From Ochromonas danica (lineage: Eukaryota > Sar > Chrysophyceae > Chromulinales > Chromulinaceae): DNA of 64,000 bases. A model generated the notes under the pieces. It saw only the letters and a program-made list of their open reading frames with translations. It did no database searches and was not told where the DNA came from. Within the stretch, counting starts at the first letter, position 1; every line of letters begins with the position of its first letter. The stretch is taken from positions 62,001 through 126,000 of the forward strand of contig VKHL01000051.1 of NCBI GenBank assembly GCA_015146655.1, written 5' to 3'. The position numbers and the translations under genes are program-made. Below, piece after piece: positions 22,793-34,800 of this stretch.

Positions 22793-23453
22793 GATGTGTG
22801 ATGTCTTCACAACTGTTATGATGATGGGATGGATGAGAATGAGAATTCGCATACTTGTTAAGTTAATGCCTAGAGTGTTAAGTTAAGAAGGGAATGCCAA
22901 AACGACATGAGTTATGAGTTGCTTGAAAGACAACACTACAGAGACTGGATTAGGTACTTGTAGACTAGGAATCGTGTAGCTCCGTTGTTCGTAGTAGTTA
23001 GTCTAACAATTCTCTGACAACCTTTTCGCAAACTTCTTAACAATGGCAAAGGGGTGTCATGAGGCACTACATCATCATCATCAGACCATTTAAAGTGGTA
23101 TAAAGTAAGCTAATGAGTAAGTGACCGTTTAAAGTACGCCACCATATAAGCTAATGTTTTCAATCTTTTACATTACAATGAGCCAAAGCATCATCTATTG
23201 CTTCTTCTTCTTCTTCTTCTTCTTTATCATCATCATCGTCATCATTATGCTATTGTATTTGATATTACAAAGTTCAGTACTAGTCTAGATAAGAGGAGAG
23301 AGTAATCTTATGACAGTAGTACTAGTAGCGGTGGTGGTAGCTAGTAGCCATTAGTTAACTATAAAGCCCTGACTCACCAATACTACCACTACCACTAGTA
23401 GACCCCCTACATCGCAATCCCATTCCAACCAATCACAAAGTAAAACCCTAATT
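22793..23453. other. Intergenic region, no gene seen
   Basis: Lies between the 5' end of the 325-aa hypothetical gene and the 3' end of the PH-domain gene. It contains a TTC run at about 23202-23225, an ATC run at about 23226-23246 and a GGT/GTAG repeat area near 23315-23345. Nothing supportable as a gene. Confidence 0.5.
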
Positions 23454-25499
23454 TTAGAACAAGTTAGCACGTTCTGGATTAACAGCACAACGTAACCACC
23501 AAGTCTCAATTAGAATAAACTCTGTAAAAGAGATATGTTTGGATAGAAAGACATCACTAGCTTGTAATAACAATAAACATTTCATAAACATCTCATGTAG
23601 AGATTGACGATATTGTTGTCGTTTATGATTTAACAATTTCAATTCTTCTTCAATATAATGAACATGATGACTTGGTGTATCACGTAGAATATGCAAATCA
23701 TTTTCATTCAGATAAGACATATATTGTTGTTCAATTAATGTCTCATAACTTCTTACACGATCACGTAAGACTTCTTCATAGTCATCAAGATGAATACCAC
23801 CACCATTTCCATCTCCACCACTACCACCTACAACAGAGAGATTATCTTGTTGTTGTTCACCTCGATGGTAACGTTCTAAATGCTGATAGACATCTTTAAT
23901 AGATGCCATTTCTTCTTTACTTAATGAATTCAAAGCATTATCACGTTCATCTTCACATTCTACTTCCCATTCATCACAATTCCCTAATTGTCGAATAGGA
24001 ATGACTTCTAATCCATTATGTCTAATACTACTTTTAAAATATAATACATCCTCTCCTCCTTCAGGATTTAATTTTGATTTATTATAAATAGCTTGACGTT
24101 GGTTACCACTACTACCATATGGACGTAAAGCACGTGGACGTAGGTAGAGTTCTTGTAATGTACCTAACATACCTAATGCTTGTTGTATTTCAAAAACATG
24201 TAGAACACATGCACGATCAGGGAAGACATCCGGATTTAAGACTTTTATAATAGACATACGATCTTCAAAGATGACTTTAATTTCTTTATAACAAGAAGGA
24301 ACACCATAGAAAGAAGAAGATTGATTAGTGGTTAGAGCAGGTAAGGAATGATAGCGATGCATAATTTGTAAAATACGTGCATCATTAGAATATAATTCTG
24401 AACTATCTACCACCACTGCAGCACTACTACCACTACCTCCAACACCTCCACCAACACTACCTTCTTCATGTTTGTTGTCATAGTCTTCCATGTCATTACT
24501 ATCATCATAACCAGTATTATTATTGTTATTATTATGATTGTTAATAATACCTTTCACTTGTAAACAACGACGAAGTGAAGTGGTATAAGAAGGATCTAAA
24601 CGACTTGTTACAAACCCCATATATAATGATGATGATGAATCTAATAGTAACTCATATAACTGTCTTAAAGCATCTTGATCATTAATCTTTAATTCAAGTA
24701 ATGTTAACCAATCTTTTCCTGGTGCTGATCGTAAGGATAACACTTCAAACTTCTCTTCTGTTATACCTAAAATAGAATGGAAATCTTGATAGAGATGATG
24801 TAAGAATTCATGTCTTTCAGATGATCCAGGTGGCATAGTTTGTAAATCAATATCAAGACGTAACATTGGGAAATGATGAAAACGATTATTTCGTACCCAT
24901 TGTAATCGACCATGATTACTGTTATTGGTACCATTATATTGAGATGGACGACTTGCTTGACTATGATTACTTTCATCATCTCCTCCTCCACCACCACCAC
25001 CACTACCACCACCACCACCACGTCGTGCCTTGGATCGACTAAATGTAGTATTATGATTTAGACCATTGTCATTAGAATGATCAGAAAATCGATCAAAATG
25101 ATCCATTAACTTCTCTCTCATATTCGCTACAGTAATAACACGTTCTAATGTTTGTATCCATAATCTCATAATTTCAGAATTATCTGCACTTAATGCTAAT
25201 GTTGTTTCATCATGAAACATTAAGACAAAGGAGAGATCATTAATAATCTTAATAGTACTATTAGCTAAAGGATATCCTTGTCGAGGTGTTTTATCATCAG
25301 GAGAATGATAATATTGTAAGAGATAATTTTCATTATCTGATAAAGCATGTGTTTCAATAACAAACCATCGTCGTTGCCATTGTCCTTTACGAAAGGCACT
25401 ACTTTGTGATGCTTTTTTATTTAAATAACCTGCACATTTTGAATATTCATCATCCCATATACTTAAATCACTTTCTGATACTTCAGGTAAAGAAGGCAT
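23454..25499 (-). CDS. PH-domain protein of unknown function
   Basis: Single-exon gene of 681 aa, starting at the ATG at 25499. Residues ~18-125 form a pleckstrin homology domain: CAGYLNKKASQSSAFRKGQWQRRWFVIETHALSDN at the start and LWIQTLERVI as the closing helix with its conserved Trp. PH domains bind phosphoinositides or proteins at membranes. After a Gly/Ser-rich linker (residues ~155-200), a second conserved-looking block begins at FPMLRLDIDLQTMPPGSS and includes SAPGKDWLTLLELKI, which I cannot assign; a middle Asn/Gly-rich stretch and a helical C-terminus follow. Codons are strongly AT-ending (CGT, TTA, AAT), unlike several neighbours. Partner and site of action are unknown. Confidence 0.75.
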   Translation of the reverse strand: MPSLPEVSESDLSIWDDEYSKCAGYLNKKASQSSAFRKGQWQRRWFVIETHALSDNENYLLQYYHSPDDKTPRQGYPLANSTIKIINDLSFVLMFHDETTLALSADNSEIMRLWIQTLERVITVANMREKLMDHFDRFSDHSNDNGLNHNTTFSRSKARRGGGGGSGGGGGGGDDESNHSQASRPSQYNGTNNSNHGRLQWVRNNRFHHFPMLRLDIDLQTMPPGSSERHEFLHHLYQDFHSILGITEEKFEVLSLRSAPGKDWLTLLELKINDQDALRQLYELLLDSSSSLYMGFVTSRLDPSYTTSLRRCLQVKGIINNHNNNNNNTGYDDSNDMEDYDNKHEEGSVGGGVGGSGSSAAVVVDSSELYSNDARILQIMHRYHSLPALTTNQSSSFYGVPSCYKEIKVIFEDRMSIIKVLNPDVFPDRACVLHVFEIQQALGMLGTLQELYLRPRALRPYGSSGNQRQAIYNKSKLNPEGGEDVLYFKSSIRHNGLEVIPIRQLGNCDEWEVECEDERDNALNSLSKEEMASIKDVYQHLERYHRGEQQQDNLSVVGGSGGDGNGGGIHLDDYEEVLRDRVRSYETLIEQQYMSYLNENDLHILRDTPSHHVHYIEEELKLLNHKRQQYRQSLHEMFMKCLLLLQASDVFLSKHISFTEFILIETWWLRCAVNPERANLF

Positions 25500-26556
25500 G
25501 ATAGGATATTATATTACCACTACTAGTAGTGTAGTGTTAGTAATAGTAATAGTAATAGTATGAGATGATTTAGACTGACGAGAAGGAAATGATTTTGAAA
25601 ATATTCAAAACACACAGAAAGTATGAGAAGAATCAGTATTCAACTGTCTTTCTTTTACTATAGGATAGTAGTCTAGTCTAATTCGTCTAATGGATCCTAA
25701 CAAGGTGTTAGATCTTGTCGAACTTATTCCAGTGGGTCTAGTCCTAGATCAGATGCAAATGATCTCCAACTGTCAGCCTTTAACTTAAGACGTGATACAC
25801 TTAACTTAAGAAGAATGTCAACTTACGAAGAAACCCACTTCTTTGATGAGATGGGGACGTGTAGATTCGACAGCTTATGGAATTTCATCAGATGGTATTA
25901 TATAGACCTATTGTGGTATTGAACACACTATGTTGTGTTAATGACATGGATGATGGTTTAATGAAACTATAACCACATCAAGTATCATAACGACACAACA
26001 ACTCTCTCCTGTTCCCTACACAGACAAGAGGTTACAACTTCTGTTAGTCCTGTGTTAGAGGTAAGGCTCTCACCTACGTAGTATGATAACGGTGAAGAAG
26101 AAGAAGAAGAAGTTAGATCATTTCTGGTGGAACACACCCGTCCAACAAATAGTCTGAGATGTTGCCAGAGCATTTGTGGATGTTTAATGGCACGGTGGTA
26201 ACGCGAGGGTGTGAAAGGTAGATGAATCCCATATCATCTCTTTGTTTATGGACTCATCAAAGCTCTGCTCTGTGCTTCAGTGTTAGCCAAGAATAATGCC
26301 AGCCAGGTGATTCTCTCAGGCTCTTCACCACCACGGCACCCAGGCCAATCACGCGCTCATCTGGTTTCTGAATAGAAATGACACTAGAACAGCTAGCGAG
26401 ACAGCTAGCGAGACAGACAGACTGGCAGACAACAAGCTCTCATGACTACAAACCCTCGTGTTCCCACCACACCTCATCCACACCCTGTAACCGATCAAGA
26501 ATAGAGAGAGAAAGAGAAATGGTTTATATCAAATTCATCTTAATTTACTGTCCACT
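25500..26556. other. Intergenic region with one cryptic open stretch
   Basis: No intact gene is visible in about 1 kb. It contains AGT/TAG repeats near 25527-25560, an AAG run near 26094-26110, and a CTAGCGAGACAG direct repeat at about 26394-26417. On minus, 26363-26244 reads as an open stretch preceded by a plausible 3' splice site (TATTCAG) and beginning KPDERVIGLGAVVVKSL; it may be a leftover exon, but no partner exon was found. Confidence 0.4.
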
Positions 26557-26901
26557 CTATGCATCTTCCTCATCGTCATCGTGGAATTTCAGTGCAGGAG
26601 CATGGTCAAGTGAGTGATCGTGGTAATGCAGTTCGTGGCCATGGTCATGTTCATGAAGCCATGGCTTGTAGAAACCAAACATCTGTGCTCCATCCTCCTT
26701 GAAACGATACATAACCCACAAATAGCAGATCACCAACACCGTCTTGCCAGCTTTCGCATACCCTTCTGGTACATGTGGTTCATGACTGCCGTGACCACCG
26801 TGACCGCCATGTGAGCTACCAAAGCGCACAGAAGGAGTTAATCCTTTCTTCACCAAAGCCCTTTGCTGATTTAATATACGGCTAAAATTAGAGCGAAACA
26901 T
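26557..26901 (-). CDS. Probable mitochondrial complex I accessory subunit, NDUFB2-like
   Basis: Single-exon gene of 114 aa. The N-terminus (MFRSNFSRILNQQRALVKKG) is basic and lacks acidic residues, fitting a mitochondrial presequence. A Gly/His-rich segment (SHGGHGGHGSHEPHVPEG) precedes one membrane helix (KTVLVICYLWVMYRFKEDG), then a His/Asp-rich tail ending DDDEEDA. The layout of Gly/His segment, helix ending in an Arg-Phe pair, a short linker with Pro-Trp, and an acidic DDED-type C-terminus resembles NDUFB2 (AGGG subunit) of the complex I membrane arm. Similarity is by layout rather than long motifs, so another single-helix respiratory subunit is possible. The upstream flank holds a GC-rich stretch and CGGAATTT repeats. 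Confidence 0.5.
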   Translation of the reverse strand: MFRSNFSRILNQQRALVKKGLTPSVRFGSSHGGHGGHGSHEPHVPEGYAKAGKTVLVICYLWVMYRFKEDGAQMFGFYKPWLHEHDHGHELHYHDHSLDHAPALKFHDDDEEDA

Positions 26902-27063
26902 GGGTGATGATTTATTTCTCTTTCAGACAAGTCGGCGGCAGCTTTTCGCCCCGCCAGAGCAGCAGAGGGAGACTTTCGGAGATTCGGAATTTCGGAATTT
27001 GGTATTTTCGTTTTCACTATGGATTTGGGATTTGGTTTGTTTGGAAAGGGTTGTATTAATTGG

Positions 27064-28703
27064 TTAGATAGTTCGTACTTGTATTCTACCAGATTTAGCA
27101 ATAGATCTCATGCCTTTATAAGGTTTGTACTTCTCACCTTGAAGTTGCAGAGAGCCTATCGATAGACCAGAAACTGATGCCAAGGGCACGACCCAATGCA
27201 AACTAATGCTAGGAGCAATTGTGCTCTCATTAAAAGAGATAACCGTTGAATCCCCTCCAGAGAGTGCAGTTGGTGAAAGTAAGACAGTACCAGTGAGTTG
27301 AGGAGCATTGGCAGAAGTGAGCTTGCCGATGGTCCAAGTGGCAACTTTCGTTGTTTCGTCAAACAGCACACTGCCTACCGTGGCAGAGAGATTGGCTGTG
27401 CGCACAGCCTTCGTAAAGGGGATCTCCACACTAACCTCTTCCACCTAATAGAAACAAACCACCCCTGTCAGACCAGAGAAGGAGGTGTAATATTAGTGAT
27501 AGAAAACGTACCACCAGCGGACTAGACGATGAGCCTTGAGGGAAAATCAATGTATTCTGACTTCTCACTCCTACTATCACATTTATACTAGCCTGAGAAG
27601 TACCTGCCGTTGCATTACTTCCAGATGACTCTAAGATAATCACCGGTTGGCAATAGAGAGGAATAGCTACTTTACCAGGTCCACGTAAACGATATCGCAT
27701 AAGTTCAAACTGCCCATCAGGTGGTACAAAAGAAACAACTTGATCTTTTTCATAACGATTATACCGTACACAAGGATGAAAAGAACAATCATCCAAGAGA
27801 TAAGGATTAGCAAACGTCAACAATAGGTCTGGAATACCAGATAGTTTACTATTAGCTTGAACACTTCCTGCTACTTCTGATGCTACAAGAAATCCATTCT
27901 TATCAATAATAGCATCTACTTCTTCGACAAGATCAAGATAGATTTCATTTTGACTATAATGTATATCTGATTTACGCCATGGCATATTTGATAGAATACT
28001 ATCAGGTAAAGTATCAGAAATATGAGCACCACCACTAGTATTAAATGTAACAGCTTGAGTAATCTGAGAGACAAGACTGGGTGGTGGAATCATTGTCTTT
28101 AAGAGATTAGGCTCAGTAATTAAAGCAAAACCATAATCTACCATTTCTTCTAAGAGTTGATAGATAATAGAGAAATTGTCTTTAATAGTATCTTCATCTA
28201 AACTAGAGAAATAACTTTCAAATAACTCTACTATACGATGTAAGAACTCAATAATGAGTAATGGACTACTTTCTCTTGTAGTAGTAGCAAGAAGAAAGAT
28301 ATCATCTCGATAGACACTAATGAGATAGTATTGAGAGGTCACAATCACTGGAGGCATATCCTATTTTAACCATTGTCATTTAAAAGAAACCTAAGCCCAA
28401 CCCCCCCCAAAAAAATGACTCAAAGTGAATATAATTGACTTACTATTTTATTATCATATTTATTGGCTTCATTCCAAAAGAATTCACAAACTGCACGAGG
28501 TGTGACTTGTCGCCAATGCTTTTCAATGATAACCTCTCTATCAACACATACATCATACACACACAGACACAATATACACAGGCAGCATAGCATAACATTC
28601 GATGATGATGAGGAGGATCATCCTAGACAATCAACAAGAGATAGAATATAGTCATTTGTTGTTACCCAGAATTAGAGAGAAGGAAAAAGCTCTGAATCAT
28701 CAT
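27064..28703 (-). CDS. AP3M: AP-3 adaptor complex mu subunit
   Basis: Four exons on minus: 28703-28666, 28537-28444, 28360-27512 and 27444-27064, giving 453 aa. The 38-nt first exon encodes MMIQSFFLLSNS and joins in phase 2 to GEVIIEKHWRQ, restoring the longin-like N-terminus (human: MIHSLFLINCSGD...EKHW). Exon 3 carries PPVIVTSQYYLISVYRDD, FLHRIVELF and the linker SNMPWRKSDIHYSQNEIYLD, then the start of the mu homology domain (VEEVDAIIDKNG, SGIPDLLLTFANP, DDCSFHPCVRY, SFVPPDGQFELMRYR). Exon 4 ends EKYKPYKGMRSIAKSGRIQVRTI as in animal AP-3 mu. Introns are 128, 83 and 67 nt. AP-3 sorts cargo from Golgi and endosomes to vacuoles or lysosome-like organelles; mu binds Tyr-based signals. The first exon is short but fits phase and homology. 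Confidence 0.93.
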
Positions 28704-29102
28704 CTTTTCTGTTACACAATGTCTAAGATCTGACTAGAGAGAGAATTCTCTTGTAGTCTGAATGGTCTTCTTCTATTTCAATTGATAGGTTATGACCTAT
28801 CAATTCATTGCATTGGAGACAGCAGAGGGGCTAAAATCTGGTGTTTTGAGAATTTAGAAATCTGGCTCACTAACACCCACATCAACATGTTGTGTTAGTC
28901 CATACTGTATGTAGTGGCTATAAGACTAAGTCGACATAATGATGTGTTGATGTTTGTGCTATCGGGTAATATGTGCTGATAAGCACACACAAAGTTTAGA
29001 ACTGTTAACAGTCCTTTAAGAATAAAATACAAAGATTTAATTTACTATTCAAGTAAAAACGAAAACCATCCCTTATTATTGCATTCAAAAATGTGAAGTT
29101 GG
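28704..29102. other. Intergenic region, no gene seen
   Basis: Between the AP-3 mu 5' end and the 3' end of the next minus-strand gene. A TAGGTTATGACCTATCAA imperfect palindrome is visible near 28786-28803. Nothing else stands out. Confidence 0.45.
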
Positions 29103-31199
29103 TTATAATCGTCTGGGGCGACTAAAGGAGAAAGAAGAAGATGTGGAGGGAGAAGGGGAGGGGGAGGGAGAAGTTGGAGAGAAGAGATTCAAGGGCTTCT
29201 GTTTGAAAGGGTAAGTGACGGTAGAACAATGTTTGCAACTTTGAGCTACATCGCATTCTGACGATCTGCTTGTCCATTCTCTCCCACAGTTTGTGCATCG
29301 AAACTTGCCAAAGACTTTTTCAGATCCTCGGTACGGCGTCAAGCATGCCAAAGTAACACTATTACCATCTGCTTCAAGGACAAAGCGTGGATCAAAGCGC
29401 AATATCTCCTTCAGTCCTTCAACTCCTCCAGCAATGGAATAGGAGATATCTTTGTAGACGGTAGAGACAGCACAGCGATAATCCAACGGTCTGCTGCTAT
29501 CGAACTTTCGACGTGTTCGAAGATAATGATCGACACGTCTGTAAACTTCTTCGGATACGGAAAGGTCTACAGTACCGTTCTTTTTCGACATTGGTGGCGT
29601 ACTATTCTTGGCAGGAGAGGTCTTAGTCTGGGCTGCAGAAGGGGTGACCAGGGTCTCCGTGACTGCAACTCGCTTCTCTTGTGATCGATCTGAGGCATCT
29701 TGGGGAACGCCATTTGGAGATAGATCTACTGTAGCTGGTTTGAAAGTAGGACTGGCAACAGCTCCCTTCACCGAAGCAAGCAGAATAGAGCTGTAGGAAG
29801 ACGAAGTTTTCAGTTCACCAACAGGAAATAGATTAGTTCTCTTCAATGGTGACAAGGAAGGTGGGTCTGATATAGAATCTAATAAGGCTGTTTTAACACA
29901 CTCGGCAGATTCTTTTTTCTCCGCAATAATTTCCTCGTCTTTTTTGTTTTCCAATGCCTCTTGCTCAACCACAACTTGCTCAACAGCTGCTAATGAAGGT
30001 AATGCGTGCAACTGTGATGGTGGCTCATGTTGAGTTTCATACTCAACAGTATCAACTAAGCAAGATGAAGAATCTTCCAGGACAGCCTCAATTTCCTCGT
30101 CCAATTCATTTCCATTGTCATTAACCTGCTCATCAGTTTCATCACAATTGCTGAGCTGATCGACAACTACACCATCACTACTTTCTTCATTAAACACCGT
30201 GCCGTACTCGGTCGCGGTAGAAATCGAGTCTAGTCTGTGCGGAGGAATCATATCATCCACTTCAACAAGCTTGCTCAAATAAGAAAATTCCGATTTATCA
30301 GCAAATGATTGTTCCAAACTCGACATGGATACGACGTGATCAACAACATCGTCCACTATTGACTTCATCACGGGGCTGTTGGATGCTTTGACATTCAATG
30401 ATTCTACAATAGCAGTTTGATCAATTACATGTTCTTGGTGCTTCTCTGTAACATGACAACTTTCAATCATATTGACTTCCCCATCGATAGTGGTCAATTG
30501 GTGTGGGATAGGGGTTTCTTCTGGTTCAGAGGTTTTATCCACATCTTCTACTATTCTTTGCTGGACTTCTTCTTTGCCTAAAGTGTCTAAGGTGTCCAGA
30601 ACTATCGAAGAAGTTGACGAGCCCTCAACATTTCTCTTTTCATCAATTGAAGACTCGCATGAGCTCTGAACAGCTTGATTTGATTCCACCAACTGCTGAA
30701 CCCCTTCACTATCAGAGAGAGCAGCGCTTACATGACTGTCTTTCACAATATCAACAGAATCTTCCACGGGATGAATCAGCTCATCTTCAAAATGAACTAC
30801 ACCATGTTGTTCTGGAAATGTTGTTGTTCCGCTCAACTGATTGGCCAAAGAACTATCTTGTCGTAAAACCGTGACATGGCTTTCATTGTCTAAAGCAATA
30901 AAACGCTGTGGTTGTGAGGAAGGAAGTTGTTGTGTTGATGTGATTCTCTCATCATCATGACAGCCTTCTTGTGAAATGTGTTGTTGTTGTACTGATTTCA
31001 CATGTTGACAATGACAGTCTTGTAAATGATCCTCTTTGGAATCATTTACAGAAGGTTGTTGGAGATGAGGTTGGGATGATGGAGGAAGAGATGAAAAGGG
31101 TGGCACTTCTTGGAGGTCTTGTGTTTGTGGTTGCACTTGATCTTCACTTTCGTTCGAACTTTGTAAACAACAATCCAAATTGGATTGAACTCCACCCAT
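29103..31199 (-). CDS. Acidic protein with N-myristoylation signal and C-terminal zinc ribbon
   Basis: Single-exon gene of 698 aa. The start MGGVQSNLDCC has Gly2 and Ser6, the classical N-myristoylation pattern, followed by paired Cys that could be palmitoylated, so membrane attachment is inferred. Residues ~30-510 are acidic, rich in Ser, Val, Glu and Gln, and probably disordered. Residues ~545-630 are compact and conserved-looking (SEEVYRRVDHYLRTRRKF, PLDYRCAVSTVYKDISYSI, GLKEILRFDPRFVLEADGNSVTL), resembling a small winged-helix or LOTUS-type domain by pattern only. Residues ~635-658 form a Cys4 ribbon (FRCTNCGREW...SCKHC) similar to the 3CxxC zinc fingers of ZAR1 and related RNA-binding proteins. 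The C-terminus is a Ser/Pro repeat ending SFSRPRRL. Function unknown; a membrane-tethered RNA-binding role is speculation. Confidence 0.7.
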   Translation of the reverse strand: MGGVQSNLDCCLQSSNESEDQVQPQTQDLQEVPPFSSLPPSSQPHLQQPSVNDSKEDHLQDCHCQHVKSVQQQHISQEGCHDDERITSTQQLPSSQPQRFIALDNESHVTVLRQDSSLANQLSGTTTFPEQHGVVHFEDELIHPVEDSVDIVKDSHVSAALSDSEGVQQLVESNQAVQSSCESSIDEKRNVEGSSTSSIVLDTLDTLGKEEVQQRIVEDVDKTSEPEETPIPHQLTTIDGEVNMIESCHVTEKHQEHVIDQTAIVESLNVKASNSPVMKSIVDDVVDHVVSMSSLEQSFADKSEFSYLSKLVEVDDMIPPHRLDSISTATEYGTVFNEESSDGVVVDQLSNCDETDEQVNDNGNELDEEIEAVLEDSSSCLVDTVEYETQHEPPSQLHALPSLAAVEQVVVEQEALENKKDEEIIAEKKESAECVKTALLDSISDPPSLSPLKRTNLFPVGELKTSSSYSSILLASVKGAVASPTFKPATVDLSPNGVPQDASDRSQEKRVAVTETLVTPSAAQTKTSPAKNSTPPMSKKNGTVDLSVSEEVYRRVDHYLRTRRKFDSSRPLDYRCAVSTVYKDISYSIAGGVEGLKEILRFDPRFVLEADGNSVTLACLTPYRGSEKVFGKFRCTNCGREWTSRSSECDVAQSCKHCSTVTYPFKQKPLNLFSPTSPSPSPSPSTSSSFSFSRPRRL

Positions 31200-31815
31200 G
31201 AGAGATTATTAAATCTTCACAAGATAGCAATAGAATAGAATGATATCGTGTTAGAGTAGAATGAGAAAGATAGAGATGAGCAGGGTGAGAAGACAGTTAT
31301 TGATGGTCAGGATTCTTCTTTCCCTTCTCTTCTCTGTTGCTCATATGACCCGCTCACCCACAAAGCACACACACAGCACACACTGTGAGCACACACCACA
31401 CAGAGAGAGGCAACTGCACTTCAAAAACCAGCAAGAAAAACGACCAGTAAAAACCACTTTTTGAAAAGTAACGTTTAGCCTATTAGACTATTTGTTGTTT
31501 GTTATTTGGACTGATATACTGGTATAACGAAATAAGTATGAAAGCGAAGGAAAGAAGAAATGGTAGTAATTATTAATGCTTTTGATGAGTATCTTGATAG
31601 TTGTGGGGAACTTTAACCATATGACTGCAGCGTATATTCTGTGACAGACAAATTGGAACATGTACACATATGAGTAGGGAAAATGACAAGATAAATATGG
31701 CTGAGTCCATAACAACAGATCAGTTTGTGTAATAATTGATTTGGACAACGTTTGATATATTACATTATCATATAAATACTGATAGACTACATTATACAAT
31801 ATTTACACAAAAACC
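31200..31815. other. Intergenic region, no gene seen
   Basis: Between the start of the myristoylated zinc-ribbon gene and the 3' end of the long eight-exon gene. It contains a CA/ACAC-rich stretch at about 31365-31400. The short open frames here show no recognisable protein. Confidence 0.5.
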
Positions 31816-34800
31816 TTATTCTTTGCTATCTTCAACAACTTTCTGCAGTTTAGCGGTCAAAAGACCAGACAATCGTTGTGACAGTTGAAGTGCCTTCAGA
31901 AGTACTCCAGCATTGCCAGGCGCGTTTGGCATATTTTGGCATGTTTCATTCAGCTCAGTCAAAACACGTCTAATTTCCTCTCTCTCTTCCAAATTCTCCT
32001 CTGCACCTTGTGGATCATTCATGGATGTCAACACATTACATGCAGTGATAGCCTTATCAGAGTCCACACCATTCGTAGGCATATCAATAGCAGGCTCTAC
32101 ATGTTGAACCTCTGGAGAAGGTTGACACGAAGGAGTTGTTATTGTGTTGGCATTCTCTGCCAAATCCATGAGAATTACAGGGCTTTGTACTGAAAGCCCC
32201 TCCTCTATCTTGTCTGGAGTATGCAGACTGGCGGGTACAGTCTCACCAGCACTATAGACAAAGCAGCTCTCTTTCTGAGCATGAATAATCTTCGACAGAA
32301 AATTGGCCCCATTAGCACTTGCACTGGGAGACGTCATCGTCTTCTTCATTATTTGCTCAAATGGTTTCTTCTCAACAAGATCAATACCAGGAATAGGTTC
32401 TTTTCCATCCATTTGAGTGGTATTGTTATTGGCATTTATCTCTATTCCACCCAAAGAATGACCTTTCTTATTCTCTTGTTCAGGGTTTGTTGTTGTCATC
32501 AATACATCATCAGAATGTTCTTCCATCACAGTGACATGATCAAGAGAAGTGTCAACAAGTTGTTCTTCTTCTTCACCAAAGAGATATTGCAGCTCTTCAT
32601 TGACTTGATCTGGAAGCATGCAAGACAACAGATTCTCTATCCGATCTTCTGTCTCTATTTCCAATACTACAGAGTAACGTCTCCTAAACTTCTCTACCAA
32701 TGCCAACGTAACACAATAGAGAAGAGTTTCTCGTGGTGTTCTATCAAGTGATGAAGAAGATTCATCAATAAGAAAAATCTGTTCTCCATATTGAAGACCA
32801 GGTGGAAATAAGACTGATAGGATCTTGCAAATTTTGACAATCAGAGCATTCAATCTCCCTTTGGATAATAATGCAATGTTTGATACAGACTTAACAGACA
32901 GTAAGGCATAGCACATGCGAATAAGATTACCAACCACAGCTAAGCGAAGTGATTGTAGCCAAGGACTGTTTAATCTTTCTATATAGTGACCTATAAGATC
33001 TGCTAACTTCTCCATTAAACATCCTAACTGCCAACATCGTAATAACAACATATTATGATCAAGAGAAGATGATGATGATAATGATGGTTGGAAGAGTATT
33101 CGAAGCATTTGATGACATTGATTAGAGAAAGTTGAGACAGTGTCTCCATCTGCTGACGATGTATTCTGTGTACTAACATACATACTCTCTAAAGTTCCCC
33201 AGACAGAGACGAGATGGAAATATGATTGATGAATAGAATTGACATTTCCAGTAGCTATTGCATCATCTTCAATATCCTCTACATGCTTAAAATTCATTAA
33301 ATTGTCTAATATACTGGAAAACTCACCAATATTGAGAATACAAAGTGGTATGGTTAATAAAGAACGTAAACCATGAATTAAACCTTCTAATACATCAGGT
33401 GACAGTTGGTCTGAAGGTTGAGGAGCTGCCATTTGAGCTAATTTAAGAATAAAATGTTGAATAATACAATAGATGACAGGAGGAAAAGTCACAACAAGTT
33501 TCGTGTTTTCTCCATATATGAAGCATAAGGATAGTGAGTTATTGGCATCAGAATGGATAGAAGGAGGTAGACTATGATAAGTATCTACAATGTAATGTTG
33601 TATAAGAGAGATAGCCTGAGGAAGGGAACCACTCTCAGTAAGAGCATTCATTGTATTAGCTATGGCTGTAGAGAATAACCTGGTCAGAATTCTTTCTTCA
33701 TTTTGAACAGCACGACAAGATTGCTGCTTAGAACAACAACAACAACTTCCACAAATTGTAATAACCATCAACAAGCCAATCTGTTTATTGCGCATAGACA
33801 CCATTTATACAAATACACAGTTTTCAATTAGTAACAAAATAAGACAGTCTAGTCAAAAGTCTCACCATAGTAGAAGGAATTTCCAAAAAGCATAATTGCA
33901 AATAATCTATGACTTCTCTCAACTGTTCCTCAAGATTCTTCTTCTTCTTCTTCCTTGATTTCGAAAATGTTTCACACTCTACTACTATATTGCTATCCAT
34001 TGTTATTGTATAGTCAAAGGTAAATTGAAAAGCGGATGTACGATGTAAAATCCACCATAAGCTTTCTATCATCATTCCTATGAATATACACGATGATGAT
34101 GATGATGATGATTCCTTGGTAGTATTTACTAGAATATCCAAGTCCACTATAAACAAATGCAACAACTGGAACGAGCAGAAACAGGATGATATTAGGTAAT
34201 ATCGAACAGACAATTAGAGGATGTTAAACTCCTCTGTACTCACCTCAATAGCATAAGCAAACAATTGACGAACAAAACGAGTCATTTCTACATTCTCAGC
34301 ACATAATACAATTTGATCATTACTACCATGATCTCTTGCTACGTCATGATTACCCATGTCACTGGCACTATATTGACTATGTCGTAATTGAGTGAAATGA
34401 TAAGGTTGATAATGTTGAGTATTATTCGTACCACCACTAAAGTTCTGAGAGAAGAGTTGAGAGGAATAGTCTGTCGAGCTATCTTTTGCCTCAGTTACCA
34501 TAGAATGTAACAGAAGTCTAGTCTGAAATAGAACTATTCGTTGCCATAGTCTTCCAAGCTTGACTATGAGGTCCTCTTCACATTTTGCTGTCACTCGACT
34601 AGTTGAAGGTTTAATCATAGAAAAAGCACTTCCTATTGACAAAGTGCACTGGGAAAACAAGTTTCGGGCAATTGAATCAATTGGCGGATGTTGAACATGC
34701 TGGGATGAATCGAGGAGAATATCACTTCGTCGAAATCCTTCTTTACAAGAAAACAATCCTCGAATACCTCCTTCCATCTCTTCCAGTCTTCTTGAATCAT

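Noticed and set aside
28357-28358. AP-3 mu starting at the ATG at 28357
   Set aside because: Would lack the N-terminal longin-type segment; exons at 28703-28666 and 28537-28444 restore it in phase.
31488-31799. 103-codon minus frame rich in Tyr and Ile
   Set aside because: AT-rich 3' flank of the helical-repeat gene; no motif or start context to support it.
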